From Antitrichia curtipendula (Eukaryota; Streptophyta; Bryopsida; Hypnales; Leucodontaceae): a stretch of 64,000 nt of DNA. Of this stretch, positions 23,646-35,030 are shown piece after piece. The stretch is from contig OX579635.1 in the NCBI GenBank assembly GCA_951230915.1, positions 6,944,001-7,008,000 on the forward strand. The letters run 5' to 3'. A program made the position numbers and the translations under genes. How positions within the stretch are numbered: position 1 is the first letter of the stretch; each line of letters begins with the position of its first letter. A model generated the notes under the pieces. The model did not search any database, was not told where the DNA came from, and saw only the letters and a list, made by a program, of their open reading frames with translations.

Positions 23646-24783
23646 ATGGCCGTCTTCACCTTCATTGTTAGGAAATCTGGTGGCTCATGGACCGCCAAGC
23701 AGCACGGTGGCGAAGCTGACCTCGAGGCGAGCTCTGCTTCCACCTGGGAGCTCCAGAGGAAGCTCACCAACTTGGCTCTCACCTCCGCTGGCTCCGGCGC
23801 TGTCTCCTCCACTTTCTCCTTGATCACGCCTAACTCCGCTGTTGCCCAGGTAAGCGAAATTTTCCTTCAAATGATGGGCATTCTTTTAGGATTTCGGCTG
23901 CTGGATGTGTTGTTTGGGATTCGTGGATATCGGATCAAGTCACAGCAATGTGTCTCTCCTACGTTGTTCTGAATGGACTCTCCCGTCCTTTCCTTGGAAT
24001 GATGACGAAAATGCTGCGAGTAGTTCAAACTTTAGGGCGCGAGCGTTCGGTGACGTATTCCGTGCATTTTGACACCTTATGACTTTCGAAGTCGATGTCG
24101 TTTGCTTTTTGACGGTGTAAAAAGCAACTGTTGACTCAAGCTAGATAATCTCACGAGAAAATCGAATCTGAAATCGAAATCTTTTAGGGTTTCGCTTTAC
24201 ATGCCCAAAATGCATGACTTGCTTTGGGAAGCCGAGGTTAGCCTAGATGAACTCATAACTATGCGTCTCTCTTCTGCACTGTTCGGCGTGGACTCTCCCT
24301 TCTTTCCCTTGGAATGACAATGAATCCGTCGCTAGAATTCTAATTTTAGGGTTTGAGATTTTGGTCACGTACTTCATGAACTTTGACATCTTATGCAGCA
24401 CGCTTTACATCTTTCGAAGTCTATGTCACTGTAACTCTTTAAGTAAGCATTGTCTTCTCTAGTGTGTGCTTGATTTCACGCACACAGCTGTGGATAGTAG
24501 CAACGTTATGAGATATCATTTCAGTTCACAACTGTTTCATAGCCTGCTCCACTTCGTTGACATTTTTCTTAGTACCTGGATAAATTTGAGGCTGATTGTT
24601 GGTGGTGCCCAAACATGGTCCCAGGTGGTCGTTGGTGGAGGAGGCGGCGGTGGATTCTCTGCTGGTTCTGCGCCTGCTGCATCCAGCGGCGGTGCTGCTG
24701 CACCACCTGCGGAGGAGAAGGAAGAGAAGGTGGAAGAGAAGGAGGAGAGTGACGATGACATGGGATTCTCTCTCTTTGACTAA
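23646..24783 (+). CDS. RPP3: 60S acidic ribosomal protein P3
   Basis: Plant-specific P-stalk protein of the large ribosomal subunit, which with P0, P1 and P2 recruits elongation factors. Two exons, 23646-23849 and 24625-24783, separated by a 775-bp GT-AG intron (CCCAG|GTAAGC, TCCCAG|GTGGTC), give 120 residues, as expected. The N-terminal half (MAVFTFIVRKSGGSWTAKQ onward) is the P3-type dimerisation region, ending TPNSAVAQ. Exon 2 begins with VVVGGGGGGG, continues as an Ala/Gly/Ser/Pro hinge, and ends with the charged EEK repeats and the ESDDDMGFSLFD stalk tail, the known factor-binding and phosphorylation motif. The intron sits between globular domain and hinge. The telo-box upstream agrees with translation-linked regulation. 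No defects are seen. Confidence 0.96.
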
Positions 24784-26601
24784 CTTAGATCATCTCAAGC
24801 CCTGTGATGTTTTGTAGGACTGGCAAATTTTTCTGGCGCAGTTTTATATGCCCAATCTCGCTTTGGGATGGGGCGATGGGATTTGGCATCAATGCTTCTT
24901 CCCTAGATGATCACCGTCTGCTCTTGCACTTTGTATCATGGAATTGATTTGCTAACCAGGCTTTTGTTTTCTCTTGAACTATGATGAAGTGTGAATTTTG
25001 TATGGTAACTGCATTGCAAATCTGAACTTGCACAGCTATCTGCTTTTAAGGTCTGACGCCATGTCCAGGAAAGATTTGAGAAAAGGACTAGATAATGCTT
25101 GAGAGCCGCGAGGGTCATGAGCATTATGGGACATGATGCCAAGTCTAATAGTTCATCACAAATGTTTGCATTTGTACTATTTGCAAATCTAAGGGTGTAG
25201 AAAGAAGGTCTGCATTATGAGTTATAATGCTTTTTTGACTCTCCAATGGAATGGTGACAAATCTGTCTTGATAATTGGACTTGGGATTATGTCTCTACTT
25301 TTTCTTGTAGTACCTGCTCCACACCTATTGATTTATTGATTTAACTTAGTTATCCCTAAAGGTTTATGCATCCAAAAAGTCTTAGTCAACTTTAATTGTA
25401 ACTTTCAATATAACCACTTTTGGTATTTGTTTTAAATTGAGAAAATGAAGTTTGACAAGATCTCTCTCTACTTCATTGTGAAATTTTGAAAAATTTCAAA
25501 CATTGAAAGAAATATTGCTATTGCAAGTTCCATGTGTTAAAAACTTAATCGCGTAGTAGAGTTAATTGGAAAGTGAATCCTAGTTTGTATGAGTGGTGTG
25601 AGAGGAAGGCTTAACTAAGAATAGTATAAACAAAAGATAGCACCAAATTCCATCACATCCTAATTTGGATGTTTTGAAGAATTTTTTATTTTTATTTTTT
25701 ACATTCTAGCTCTTGGTCCTTAATGGACATTATAATTAGCTCTAGTATGTTGTATTTTTTGTTTACATTTCCTCCTTTTAAAACGTATTTGTAATTTAAA
25801 TTGCAATATGATGTTTCTCATTCTAACCTTCATTTATGGTATAAATTTTAGATTATTTTAATATATATTATAATTGATATAATATTTTTTCACCTTCAAA
25901 TTTAAAAATTTACAATAATTTCATCAATAAATCTGAAAAACATAATAGAAATAGAAAATATATTTTACACCAGAAAAAATTCAAAAGATACCAAAATTTT
26001 ATACATCATTTAAATAAAAGGATATATTTGGTTTGATAACCAAATTTAACTTCATTGTCTTTGTTGTAGTTGCTTTGGGTGTAAAAAATACAATAACCAA
26101 TTGAAAAAAATTTATACCAATTTCTATGTGTACTTGTACTTCTTGAGAATTTTTTTAGTAATTTGGATTATTTTATGTTATTTTTCTTTATATATTATCA
26201 ATTTTTTAAACCAAAATGATAACAATAATAATTTTTCATGAAGCAAATTGAAATTTTTCTTACATATCTATGCAATCAAATTAAAAAAATTCATCACCAA
26301 TATATTTCAATTAATTATCATCAATATTAAATAAAATAATACCAAAAATATAATTTTGTTTCTATGAAAGTATCATTTCATATGCTTGATTGGGATTAAG
26401 TAAGAATTGAATGTTAAATATGCAAGTCAAAAAGTGACAATTGTATTCTATACTATGTAAGTTTTTTGGAAAGGCACTATAAGCAACTTGTAAGATTATT
26501 GGATCCAACTATGCATTGCTTATGCAATGAGAAAACAAAGAGCACCTCAATATTAGAGGACACTTTTAGTACCTAAGTATTTTATGGACCTTCAAGTTAT
26601 A
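24784..26601. other. 3' flank and AT-rich intergenic region
   Basis: The first few hundred bases are likely P3 3' UTR. The remainder, especially 25650-26400, is very AT-rich with no coding frame. Confidence 0.5.
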
Positions 26602-26900
26602 TTAACGCCTAAACCCCCGAGGGTGTTTTCTGCCAAAAACCACTCAAAACCACTACTTCTGTTGTATTCACTTAAGGAAACCAATTTTTTGTTTTTTTGG
26701 AAATTTAACTATAGGATCTTGAACTTAACTTGTCTGAGATCATGTAGTAAAAATTTCATCAAATTTTCCCGTACGGATTGGAAGATATTAGCATTCAAAG
26801 TTGAACAAAAAGTTTTTTTCAAGAAGATGCTTAAATTGCCCGAAAAACTAAGATTGTCCATAACTTTCTCATCCCTAGTCCAAATAGAATGAATAAAAGC
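26602..26900. mobile_element. Fragment related to the TTAA element at 29997
   Basis: TTAA at 26602-26605 is followed by CGCCTAAACCCCCGAGGG and about 270 bp alignable by eye with the left part of the 29997 element: shared order of AAACCACT/CCAAAACCGCT, GGATCTTG, ATCATGTAGTAAA / TCTTGTAGTAAAC, and GGATTG.AAGATA. No right terminus was identified. Confidence 0.45.
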
Positions 26901-27500
26901 TTCACGTAGGGAACCACTATTTCTCACCCTTTAGAAAGTGGCAATTTATTGGACTGGCTCCCTGCTGCAACAGTCTGGCAATTGGTGTTCCTTGCTGGCC
27001 TATTTTCAGGTGCTCCCCATCATAAATGACCCACGCACTATTTTATCCCGAGATCTTGGCAGAAATTGCCCAAAAAAAATTGCAGTATTTCTCCTGCAGT
27101 GTTCTTGCTACATTCAAAAAAGTTTACAGGCATGATGGGCCAGTGACCCGCATGCATGGCCATGCCGACATATGCAGGCATCCCCTTATTTTCTGCCTCA
27201 CCGCCTGTGTTTTGTGGCAGTGTTTTCTAGGAACAACACCTTTTAGTGCCTTCAATTTCAGTCAATGCAAACGATTATAGAGATTAAGGGACACCAAAAT
27301 AGGACTTCCCTTTGTTAAAAAATAAATTCACAATTCCAAAAAAATAAATAGTAAGATTGTAAACTACAGAATATGGGAAGAGGAAGGAAAAAAATAAAAC
27401 CCTGAATTTATAAAGGAATACTGTAGACCGCGTAAAGTACAAGCATGGGAACCCAATCATAACAATGTTCGACATAATAAAGTATGAGAATAACAAAAAA
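26901..27500. other. No feature recognised
   Basis: No coding frame or structured repeat supported. Confidence 0.4.
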
Positions 27501-28200
27501 TATTTAAATGCAAAGCTTCAGACCTTAAAGGTTTAGAGACAAGCTCTTGAGCTAGAAAGAGAAATCATAGAAGGAAAAGGAAAAAAAAAAAAATTTAAGT
27601 CAAAAGTTTGAAGGACAAGCCATTCACTGGAAAAGAAAAAATCTAAAAGAAAAAACATTGGTAGAAATAAAAGCTTGAAGACAAGCACTTCAGCTTTATA
27701 GGACAAAACTGAAAAAAATAAAATAAAAAAATAAAAAAATGTAGAGGCTGAATGAAAAGACCTTCACCTTCAAATATGGAAAGTAAAAATAAATAAATAA
27801 ATAAATGTAGGGTTTTGAGGACAAGTTCTTTACCTTTAAAGGTAAAACATAAGCACATGTAAAGCTTCAAGGGCAATCCCTTGTCACTAAAGTGTAAAAC
27901 ATCAAAGGAAGAACAAAACCAAATAAAAATGTAAAGGCTCAATGAAAAGCCTTTCACCTTTAGTAATGGAATGTAAATAAACAATATTCCACGTCAACCT
28001 TCAAGGGCAACCCCTTGAGCTTGAAAGGTTTAGGGTAAAAGGGAAGGAGAAAAAATTGGGCGCTTCTAAAGGCTCAAAGAAATGTCTTTCACCTTCAATT
28101 ACAGAATGTAAAAGAACCAATAAAATCAATGCAAAGATTGAAGGGCAAGCCCTTCATTTTCAAAGTTAAAATAAAAAAGGAAACAGGACAACAATTTCTA
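27500..28200. repeat. Degenerate tandem array with small palindromes
   Basis: Alternating units, roughly 100-160 bp apart, repeat two themes: an inverted-repeat core such as TGAAGGGCAAGCCCTTCA (perfect at 28139-28156, weaker near 27670, 27870 and 28000) and GGCTCAATGAAAAGCCTTTCACCTT (27750, 27940, 28070). It merges into the next array. The minus-strand open frame here is a low-complexity artefact. Confidence 0.55.
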
Positions 28201-29062
28201 AAAGTAAAAGGCTTTAATAGGTGTTAGATCCTTATGATGTAGCACTTAACAAAAATGAAAAATAGTGAAATGCTTTCTTTGTTAGATCCAAATGATGTAC
28301 CACTTAAATAAAAGAAAAATGTTAAAAGGCTTTTTGTGTCACATACATACGGGCAGGGTTGTCTATCCGGACGTGACGTGGGGTTTCACGTCCGGATGTC
28401 CGTCAGCAACAGTCCGGACGCGTCCTGACGCGTCGGGATTACGTCAGAAAAAAAAAAAAAAAAAAAAAAATTTTTTTGGAGGACGGACTGTCCGTCCACA
28501 GAGACGGCCAGCCGTTGACCAGGACGGACGGACAGACCGTCCACAAAAAAAAAAAAATTTTTTTTTTTTTTTTTTGGATCCTGACGGACGCCGGGATTGA
28601 ATCCTGACGGACGGACAGGACGTGACGGGGACAACCCTGCATACGGGCTATTGACAAAACAAAAAGAAAAAATAGTGAAACATATGTGCTAAATCCATAT
28701 GATGGAGAACTTAAATAAATTGAAAAGCAGTGAAACGCTTTTTGTGCTAAATCCATAAAATGTAGCACTTAAAAAAAATGGAAAATATTGAAAGAGTTTT
28801 TGTGTTAGATCCATAGAGTCTACCACTTAAACAAATTAAAAATACAGAAAGGCTTTTCGTGTTTGATCCTTTTGGTCTAGCACTTGAAAAAATTAAAATA
28901 GTGAAGCGCTAAATGTGCTAGATCGTAGGCCTCTAATAAAAGGCTATTGTGCTAGATCCATATGATCTAGCACTTTAATAAAATGAAAAATAGTGGAAGG
29001 CTTTCCATGTAACATACATAGGGGCTAGCACTTAACAAAAATGAAAAATAGTGAAAGGGGTT
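28200..29062. repeat. ~60-bp tandem array with hairpin units (left part)
   Basis: About a dozen degenerate copies of a unit built from GTGCTAGATCCATATGATCT, AGCACTTAA, an A-rich stretch, AAATAGTGAAA and GGCTTT. The unit's first 25 bases form an inverted repeat (arms GTGCTAGATC / GATCTAGCAC); the best example is near 28948-28974. The array is interrupted by a MITE at 28354 and cut by the LTR at 29063; it resumes at 34416. Confidence 0.8.
28346..28647. mobile_element. hAT-type MITE with perfect 8-bp target duplication
   Basis: Element 28354-28639 (286 bp) begins CAGGGTTGTC and ends GACAACCCTG, a perfect 10-bp inverted repeat, and is flanked by CATACGGG on both sides (28346-28353 and 28640-28647). 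Subterminal sequence is filled with GGACGGA/TCCGTCC motifs. Two A-run/T-run junctions sit near 28450-28480 and 28544-28576. An 8-bp duplication with CAGGG termini is diagnostic of hAT. No coding capacity. Confidence 0.93.
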
Positions 29063-29163
29063 TGTAGGCGCAAGATTACCCACACTTGGTAATTAGGCGA
29101 ACACTGACCAGGTTCTATGCCTTTATCCACCTTTTTAATATATAGAGGTGTTTGTGAGCGCGG

Positions 29164-29188
29164 TCCACTATGCCTTCCAAACAATGGA
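29164..29188 (-). promoter_or_regulatory. Conserved LTR 3'-end hairpin
   Basis: Counterpart of the hairpin in the other LTRs: arms TCCATTG and YAGTGGA around TTTGGAAGGCAT on the minus strand. The changes keep pairing through G-U pairs. Confidence 0.5.
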
Positions 29189-29479
29189 TCTTCTTTGCTA
29201 ACGTTTTCTAAGTGTCGTGGATGGCAGCGAAACTACTAGAAATGCATGGGTAACCAACGAGCTGACTGTAATGATCAAAGGTGATGGTAATTCCTAACTC
29301 CCCAATTGTCTATCCTATGTCTCGGGTTGGCCGGGTGGTTGGCGTCATTTCTAACGTCCCGAACTACGTGAAAGGGGAACCCTCACGTTTCTTCCATGAA
29401 CCTCCAAAACTATCTTTTGAGGGTTGACACTTTTCTTGGAAGTTTTAATTCTACGGCTAGGCTCAAGCTTAGTGTTTAC

Positions 29480-29880
29480 TCTAACTTCCAACTTCTAAAT
29501 GTAACTCTACACTTTGACTCCCGAACTTAACTCTAAACTTTTACTCCTAAAGTTAACTCCAAATTTTTACTCCTAGACTAACTCTAAGTTTTTACTCCTA
29601 AAATTAACTCTAATTCTTTACTCCTAGGTTTAACTCTAACTTTTTACTCCTAAAACTAACTCTAATTTTTTACTCCTAAAACCAACTCTAATTTTTTACT
29701 CCTAAAACCAACTCTAATTTTTTACTCCTAAAACCAACTCTAATTTTTTACTCCTAAAACCAACTCTAATTTTTTACTCCTAAAACCAACTCTAATTCTT
29801 TACTCCTAAATTTAACTCTAACTTTTTACTTCTAAATTTAACTCTAAGTTCTTACTCCTAAAACTTAACTCTACAATTTT
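29480..29880 (-). repeat. 29-bp tandem repeat inside LTR
   Basis: About 13 copies of ACTCCTAAAACCAACTCTAA plus a T-run (plus-strand reading); five are nearly identical at 29650-29790. On the LTR's own strand the unit is TTAGGAGTAAAAA..AGAGTT, which also occurs diverged in the two plus LTRs at 41930-42250 and 58090-58390. Confidence 0.85.
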
Positions 29881-29992
29881 AGCTTCTATTTCTAATTTTT
29901 TTTTACTTACCCTATCACGTTTTACTATTCACGTGAAGAGGGCTAATTTTAAAAGAAGAACCAAAAGCTAATTGAGAACAACACACCACAGA

Positions 29993-30933
29993 TTAACCCC
30001 TAAAGGTTTTTGACTATGTTTTCACCAAAACCGCTCCAGAACTGCCATTTCTAATACTAGTGCCAAATTTTAGAATTTTTTTTTTTTGGACACTTGTAGC
30101 CTTAGGATCTTGTAGTAAACTTGTTTAAGAAGATGTGGAAAAAATTTCAGAATTTTCCACCTAGTGGATTGCAAGATAACAGCGTTTGAATTGACAAAAA
30201 TCCTTTTTTTGTCCCTGCGAAAAAACGGGCAGCTGCCCTCCACAAGGTCACATTTGTATGAAAAAATGTCCAAAATGATGGTTACTCATTGGATTTATTC
30301 TTCAAGGCAAGTTGGCCACATGCTTGAAAAATTTCAGATCATTTGGAATTGTACAACATATAGGAAAAAAATAGTAAGTAGGAAGAGGTAGAGAATGATT
30401 CAAAGCACTAAATTGTCAAGAATTTATTTATGAAATTGAAAAATGCCAATCCCAACGATTGTGATGTTTTAATAAACAATCTACACCCAATGTTTTTATT
30501 TTTTTTCAAAAATATTGAAAATCAAGTTAAATAAAGGACTTCAAAGTTTATTTTAGAGTAGAGATTTCATAACTACCCTCAAACTAAGAATCCTCATAAC
30601 TTTTGACTCATTGATCGGAATGAATGATTCAAAGCCTCCCACGTACATATAAATCTAAAGAACCAATTTCAAATTTTAGTTTTTTTTAAAAGTGATTTTT
30701 AAAGAAGTTTTTTTTGCTGCCCCGGTTGCCCGCCGAACAATGAAAATGACATATCATGCAATAACTTTTTAACCATGTAGTCAAAAGTTACGAAAATTGT
30801 TGGACCTTAAAGCTACTCTTTGGGCACATCTTATGTGAAAATTTCAAAGAAAAAAAAGAAAAATTCCGGTCATAGTGAGCTGCCCAAAATCGCTATGTTG
30901 TCAAAAAACAGTGTTTGGTCCTTTAGGGGTTAA
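29993..30933. mobile_element. TTAA-flanked MITE with CCCCTAAAGG termini (piggyBac-like)
   Basis: Element 29997-30929 (933 bp) is bounded by TTAA at 29993-29996 and 30930-30933. The ends CCCCTAAAGG and CCTTTAGGGG are a perfect 10-bp inverted repeat. It is inserted 9 bases into the intron-like region after the LTR's small exon. The interior is non-coding with several copies of a TAACTTTT motif, like the element at 12155. Termini and target site match a piggyBac-type non-autonomous element. Confidence 0.7.
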
Positions 30934-30946
30934 TTCAAAAACTCAC

Positions 30947-31009
30947 CCCTTCGCTACCGGTATCGGAGAGAAGTTCGTCCACATCCATATGCGCATTCTT
31001 GTACTCCAT
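30947..31009 (-). CDS. 21-codon acidic LTR exon (minus LTR)
   Basis: ATG at 31009 in context ACCACC-ATG-G opens 21 codons ending DELLSDTGSEG, directly followed by the donor GTGAGT. It has the same length, phase and tail as the exons at 41708, 57732 and 54350. Its role is inferred as the N-terminus of a spliced element protein whose other exons are not in this solo LTR. Confidence 0.5.
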
Positions 31010-31605
31010 GGTGGTCCTTGATTTCGGTTGAATTTCTTCACGCTCACCGCTTACTTTTGGGAAAAATTATTACACCCGTGTGGTTTAAACGTCTTCTTTC
31101 CTTTCCTCTCTCTTTCTCTTCCTTTTTCTTTCCCTTCCTCTCTTTTGCACTAGTACTATTCTACCTACTCTTTTATGGGCGTCTTACAACTATAGATTTG
31201 AACCCCAAGGGGTGTTAATGTCTCTCCTACTCTCTTACACGACCTTGTCTTCGTGTCATCCTAATCCTACCTCCTAATGGTCACTATGAATTCTCGAGAT
31301 TTCCCTCCTAACACCTACTTAGCTAAGCCTAGGTCACTATTTATTGTCTCTCTCCCTCTTCTCCTATTTAATTCTATTCCCCACTAACCTCCCTCCATTG
31401 TGTGTAGGTGTGATTTGGGTGAGAGTTGGAAGTTGTTTGATGCAGGTATGGTGGTGCTACTTCTCATTTTCTCCCTCCTCCCTTCTTGTTTTAGACCCCA
31501 ATCCCTACTGCACCCCAACTTAGTGAGGAATTAGTTCAACATCTTTTTCTTTGTTTTGGTTTAGTTTGAGAGAATCAAAAACCAAAAAAAAATTGTCCAA
31601 TGGGA

Positions 31606-31820
31606 GAGCTGGGGCTGGGACCCAACTGCCTGCCTGCTCCGAGCAAGGCCTGGTCCTCCGGGTGATGGGCTCCAACTGCCTGCCGCTCCGAGCAAGGCCT
31701 GGCCACCGGGGGCTGGGCTCCAATTGCCTGCCTACTCCGAGCAAGGCCTGGCCACTAGGGCTGGGCTCTAACTGCCTGCCTGTCCGAGCAAGGCCTGGCC
31801 CTCCGGCTGGCTGGAGGGTC
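31606..31820 (-). repeat. LTR minisatellite, ~50-bp period
   Basis: Four copies of a GC-rich unit, CAACTGCCTGCC..TCCGAGCAAGGCCTGG. It occupies the same relative place as the unrelated minisatellites in the other LTRs. Confidence 0.8.
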
Positions 31821-32263
31821 GGGTCCGGTTCTTGATCTGGGGGTTTCTGGATTTTTTGGCTTCTAAGGGAAACTGGATTTTTGGCTTCTAAAGGAACTAG
31901 AATTTTGGCTAACTAAGGGATTGGATTTTTTTCTAACTAAGGAAACTTGGACTTTTACTAAAGTAAGGAAACGGAATTTTTGCTAATTAAAGGAACTTGG
32001 AATTTTGGCTAACTAAGGGACTGGATTTTTTCCTAACTAAGGAAACTTTCACTTTTACTAAACTAAGGAAACGAGATTTTTGCTAACTAAGAAAATGGAA
32101 TTTTTGCTAATCAAAGGAACTTGGAATTTTTAATAAACTAAAAAAAGATTAAATACTTGGGTAACTTGAAACTTGACAACACTAAATATCTTGGAAGCTA
32201 AACTCTGGACATTTTCAAAAAGGTCTTGGAAACTAGACTTTGGAACTAAGGCCTGAGGAGGTT

Positions 32264-32690
32264 CAGAGCTTCGTCATGAAGTTGGGTTTAATACCAACTT
32301 AAGGACTCTGTAACACTCTGGGGCTCAAAGCTTTGCCGTCCAGACCATTTTAACACACACTATAGGGCTTGACGTTGTTATTAGCTCGAAGCTTCGCCGT
32401 TCCGAGGGGGGGTCCACACAACAAGGGAGACTTTAGAAGAAGATAGGGAAAACACTCTAAAAAAGACACCTAATAAAATCAAAGCTTCGCCGTCTCGAAG
32501 GGGGGTCCACCCAACAAGGGAGACTTTAGAAGAAGGTAGGGACAACACACTCTAAGGAAGACACCTAATAAAATCAAAGCTTCACCGTCCCGAAGGGGGG
32601 TCCACCCAACACGAGAGAAGTTAGAAGAAGGTGGGGCAAAAAACACTGAGGAAATAAACCTCGCAAGATCAAAGCTTTGCCATCCCAAAG
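32264..32690 (-). repeat. Six copies of the CGGCGAAGCTTTG motif (minus LTR)
   Basis: CAAAGCTTYGCCGTCC-type segments recur about every 60-100 bp, most within a longer repeat that includes GGGGGGTCCACCCAACA. Same motif as in the other LTRs. Confidence 0.75.
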
Positions 32691-33140
32691 GGGGGTCCAC
32701 ACAATGAGAGAATTGTTAGAAGAGGGTAAAAAAAATATTTAAAGGAACATGCAAGTTAGGACAACGTGGAAAACACAAGGTTCACACACTAAAGGCCCCC
32801 CAAAGCGACATCACCAAGGTACGGTTGGGGGTTGCTCTAGGGTTAGTACAAGACACCAAAGAGATTTCAACACACAAGTTAGTTCACAAGGATACACCAA
32901 AGATAGAAAGACTTCCGAATAACAACAAGAGTATATATAAACACACACAAAGTGGGTAAAAGGCAAGGTAGAAGGACCCCCAAGGACCTTCAAAGCTTTG
33001 AGATATAACAACAAAAGGAGCCAAAAGTGCTCCAAAAACACCGTAGAGGTTTCTTGGCTAAAACGCCAAAAATCCCAACATAAGTTGGATCCACGGACCC
33101 AAAACAAGAATTGGGGGTGTTCTTGAGAGAAAAATGGGGA

Positions 33141-33151
33141 CCTTAAATAGG
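33141..33151 (-). promoter_or_regulatory. LTR TATA box (CTATTTAAGG)
   Basis: Minus-strand CCTATTTAAGGTCCCCATTT is identical in core to the boxes at 39993 and 55800 and lies at the same place in the LTR. Confidence 0.55.
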
Positions 33152-34415
33152 TTTCCAAGGCCCCACCCCTCCCTCAAGAGCTCTAAGGTAACCTTATCAA
33201 CTTGGATTTTCATCCTCATCTTCAAAGATTTTCATCCTAATCCTACAAAACTACTTTTACCTATCTACGTTGGACCAACCTCCTAACTTTTGGAGATTTA
33301 TTCCAATCGTCAAACGGATTGCGCCACTAGCTCCAGATTGCCGTGTTTAGACCAAGACTCCTCTATCCCCGGTACCAAGGCTAAAAACCCATCATAGGCT
33401 AATTTAGTTTAAGAAATCAAATTGTGGTAAAATCCTAGATCTTGGGGGTCTCCTATTTTGAGAAATGTAAATAGCCTAGGGTCTCCGGTAGGTGTGAGAG
33501 AGTCGGAAAAGACCCTTGGTTGACTTTGTTCCGCCATTGTATGGTCCCGGGATGTCGGTCAACACGGTGGGGACCCCGCCACGTGATTAATTCCCGAGGA
33601 ATCTTGCCGATTTGAGTACTTGCCGCTATTGGAATGTCGTGAAACTTCACGGAGCGCATTATTAACATAAAACAAGCTAGTCTAATTTTTAGTGAGATTT
33701 TCTGGCAACCTAGATAATTTCCATGAAATTCCCGTTGGAGGTTACCAAGGTTAACCACCCGTAAGAGGTTCTTCTGCAAGTCGGAAGATGACAGGATTTT
33801 GCACATGACCTCTCAGGGAGTCACATGAAAGATGTGCAGGTGCATTTCCGTACCTGGCACAATTGGCCAGTGGAGATGAATTAGCCACTTCCTTGAATTA
33901 TCGATGGTGCAGGAATCTTTTGCAGATGGAAGAATCTTGGCGAATCGATTTCGTTGTTGGTCTCCTGGCATGGGATTTACCCTAGGACACCATCCTGGGG
34001 CTGTAGATTCCTCCACGGGCCCGGTCTTGCGTCAGTGGCTCTTGCATGCTAATAATCGGGGTTTGGGGAATTCTAAACCTAACTCTAGGACCCGACCTAG
34101 TGGCCTCGTTGTGGATCCCTCGGACCGACTTAGCCATGAATTGCCACATTCATGGTGGGATTTAGTCCTTTTGGGGCTATGTGACTCAAATCCTCCAAAT
34201 CTATCATTTTTGTTCTTTTACCTATTTTTGGGCCAGGTTTGGTGAGATTCTGAGTCTAAACACAAATCTAGACCAAATACTATAATGGGTATGTTACAAC
34301 CATATTTTGGTTCTACGCTCTTTTTATGGTTTTTTGTATATTTTTCTTAACTTTAAATTGCAAATTTCCAAAAAAATAATTCTACGAGTCCCAAGTGACA
34401 AATTGGGAGCTCACA

Positions 34416-35030
34416 AGGGTCCGTATTAGATCCCTATGGCCTAGCACTTAAAAAAAATGTGAGAAAAATGTTGAAATGCTAAATGTGCTAGATCCATAGG
34501 ATGTAGCACTTAAAAACAATTCAAAATAGTGAAACATCAGAGTTCAGCTACATCCATGTTGTCTAGCACTTTAAAAAAAAATGAGTGAAATGGCAAATGT
34601 GCTAGATCCATTTCATTTAGCACTTAAAAAAATGAAAAAGATTGAAAGGCTTTTCGTGTTACATCCATATGGTCTAGCACTTTAAAAAAATGAAAAATAG
34701 TGAATGGCCTTCCCTATTAGATCCATTGAGTCTAGCAATTAGAAAACTGAAAAAAATTGAAAGGCTTTCCGTGTTAGATCCATATGATGTAGCACTAAAA
34801 AAAATGAAAAATAGTGAAACGCTAAATGGGTTACATGCATGTGGTGTAGTACTTTAATTTTTTTATAATAGTGAAAGGCCTTCTGTGTTAGATGAATATG
34901 ATCTAACACTTAAAAAAAATGAAAATTAGTGAACACCTTTGTGTGCTACATCCATATGGTCTACAACTTAAAAAAAAGTGGTGAAAGGCGCACCGTGTTA
35001 GATCCATAGGGTCTAGCACTTAAAAAAATT
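34416..35030. repeat. ~60-bp tandem array with hairpin units (right part)
   Basis: Continuation of the array at 28200-29062, about ten copies (TTAGATCCATANNGTCTAGCACTT plus A-rich spacer). Split from the left part by the solo LTR. Confidence 0.8.

Larger units (their letters stand above)
29063..34415 (-). mobile_element. Solo LTR, minus orientation, with nested insertion
   Basis: Read on the minus strand it starts TGTGAGCTCCCAATTTGTCA (from 34415) and ends ...GCGCCTACA (29063), matching the other LTRs in this window at both ends. Without the inserted TTAA element it is about 4.4 kb. It sits inside the hairpin array: the same repeat continues on both sides, and the flanks GGGGT/AGGGT look like a decayed 5-bp target duplication. 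No internal coding region or second LTR accompanies it, so it is a solo LTR. Confidence 0.8.

Noticed and set aside
24537..24761. Ser/Pro-rich minus-strand frame
   Set aside because: Antisense shadow of the P3 Gly/Ala hinge and acidic tail.
27643..27984. 113-codon Phe/Leu-rich minus-strand frame
   Set aside because: Low-complexity translation of A-rich tandem repeats.
28386..28634. Frames inside the hAT MITE with poly-Lys and poly-Phe runs
   Set aside because: Artefacts of A/T runs in a 286-bp non-coding element.
28200..29062. Regularly spaced palindromic repeats resembling a CRISPR array
   Set aside because: Units are degenerate, spacers are themselves repetitive, and this is a plant nuclear context.
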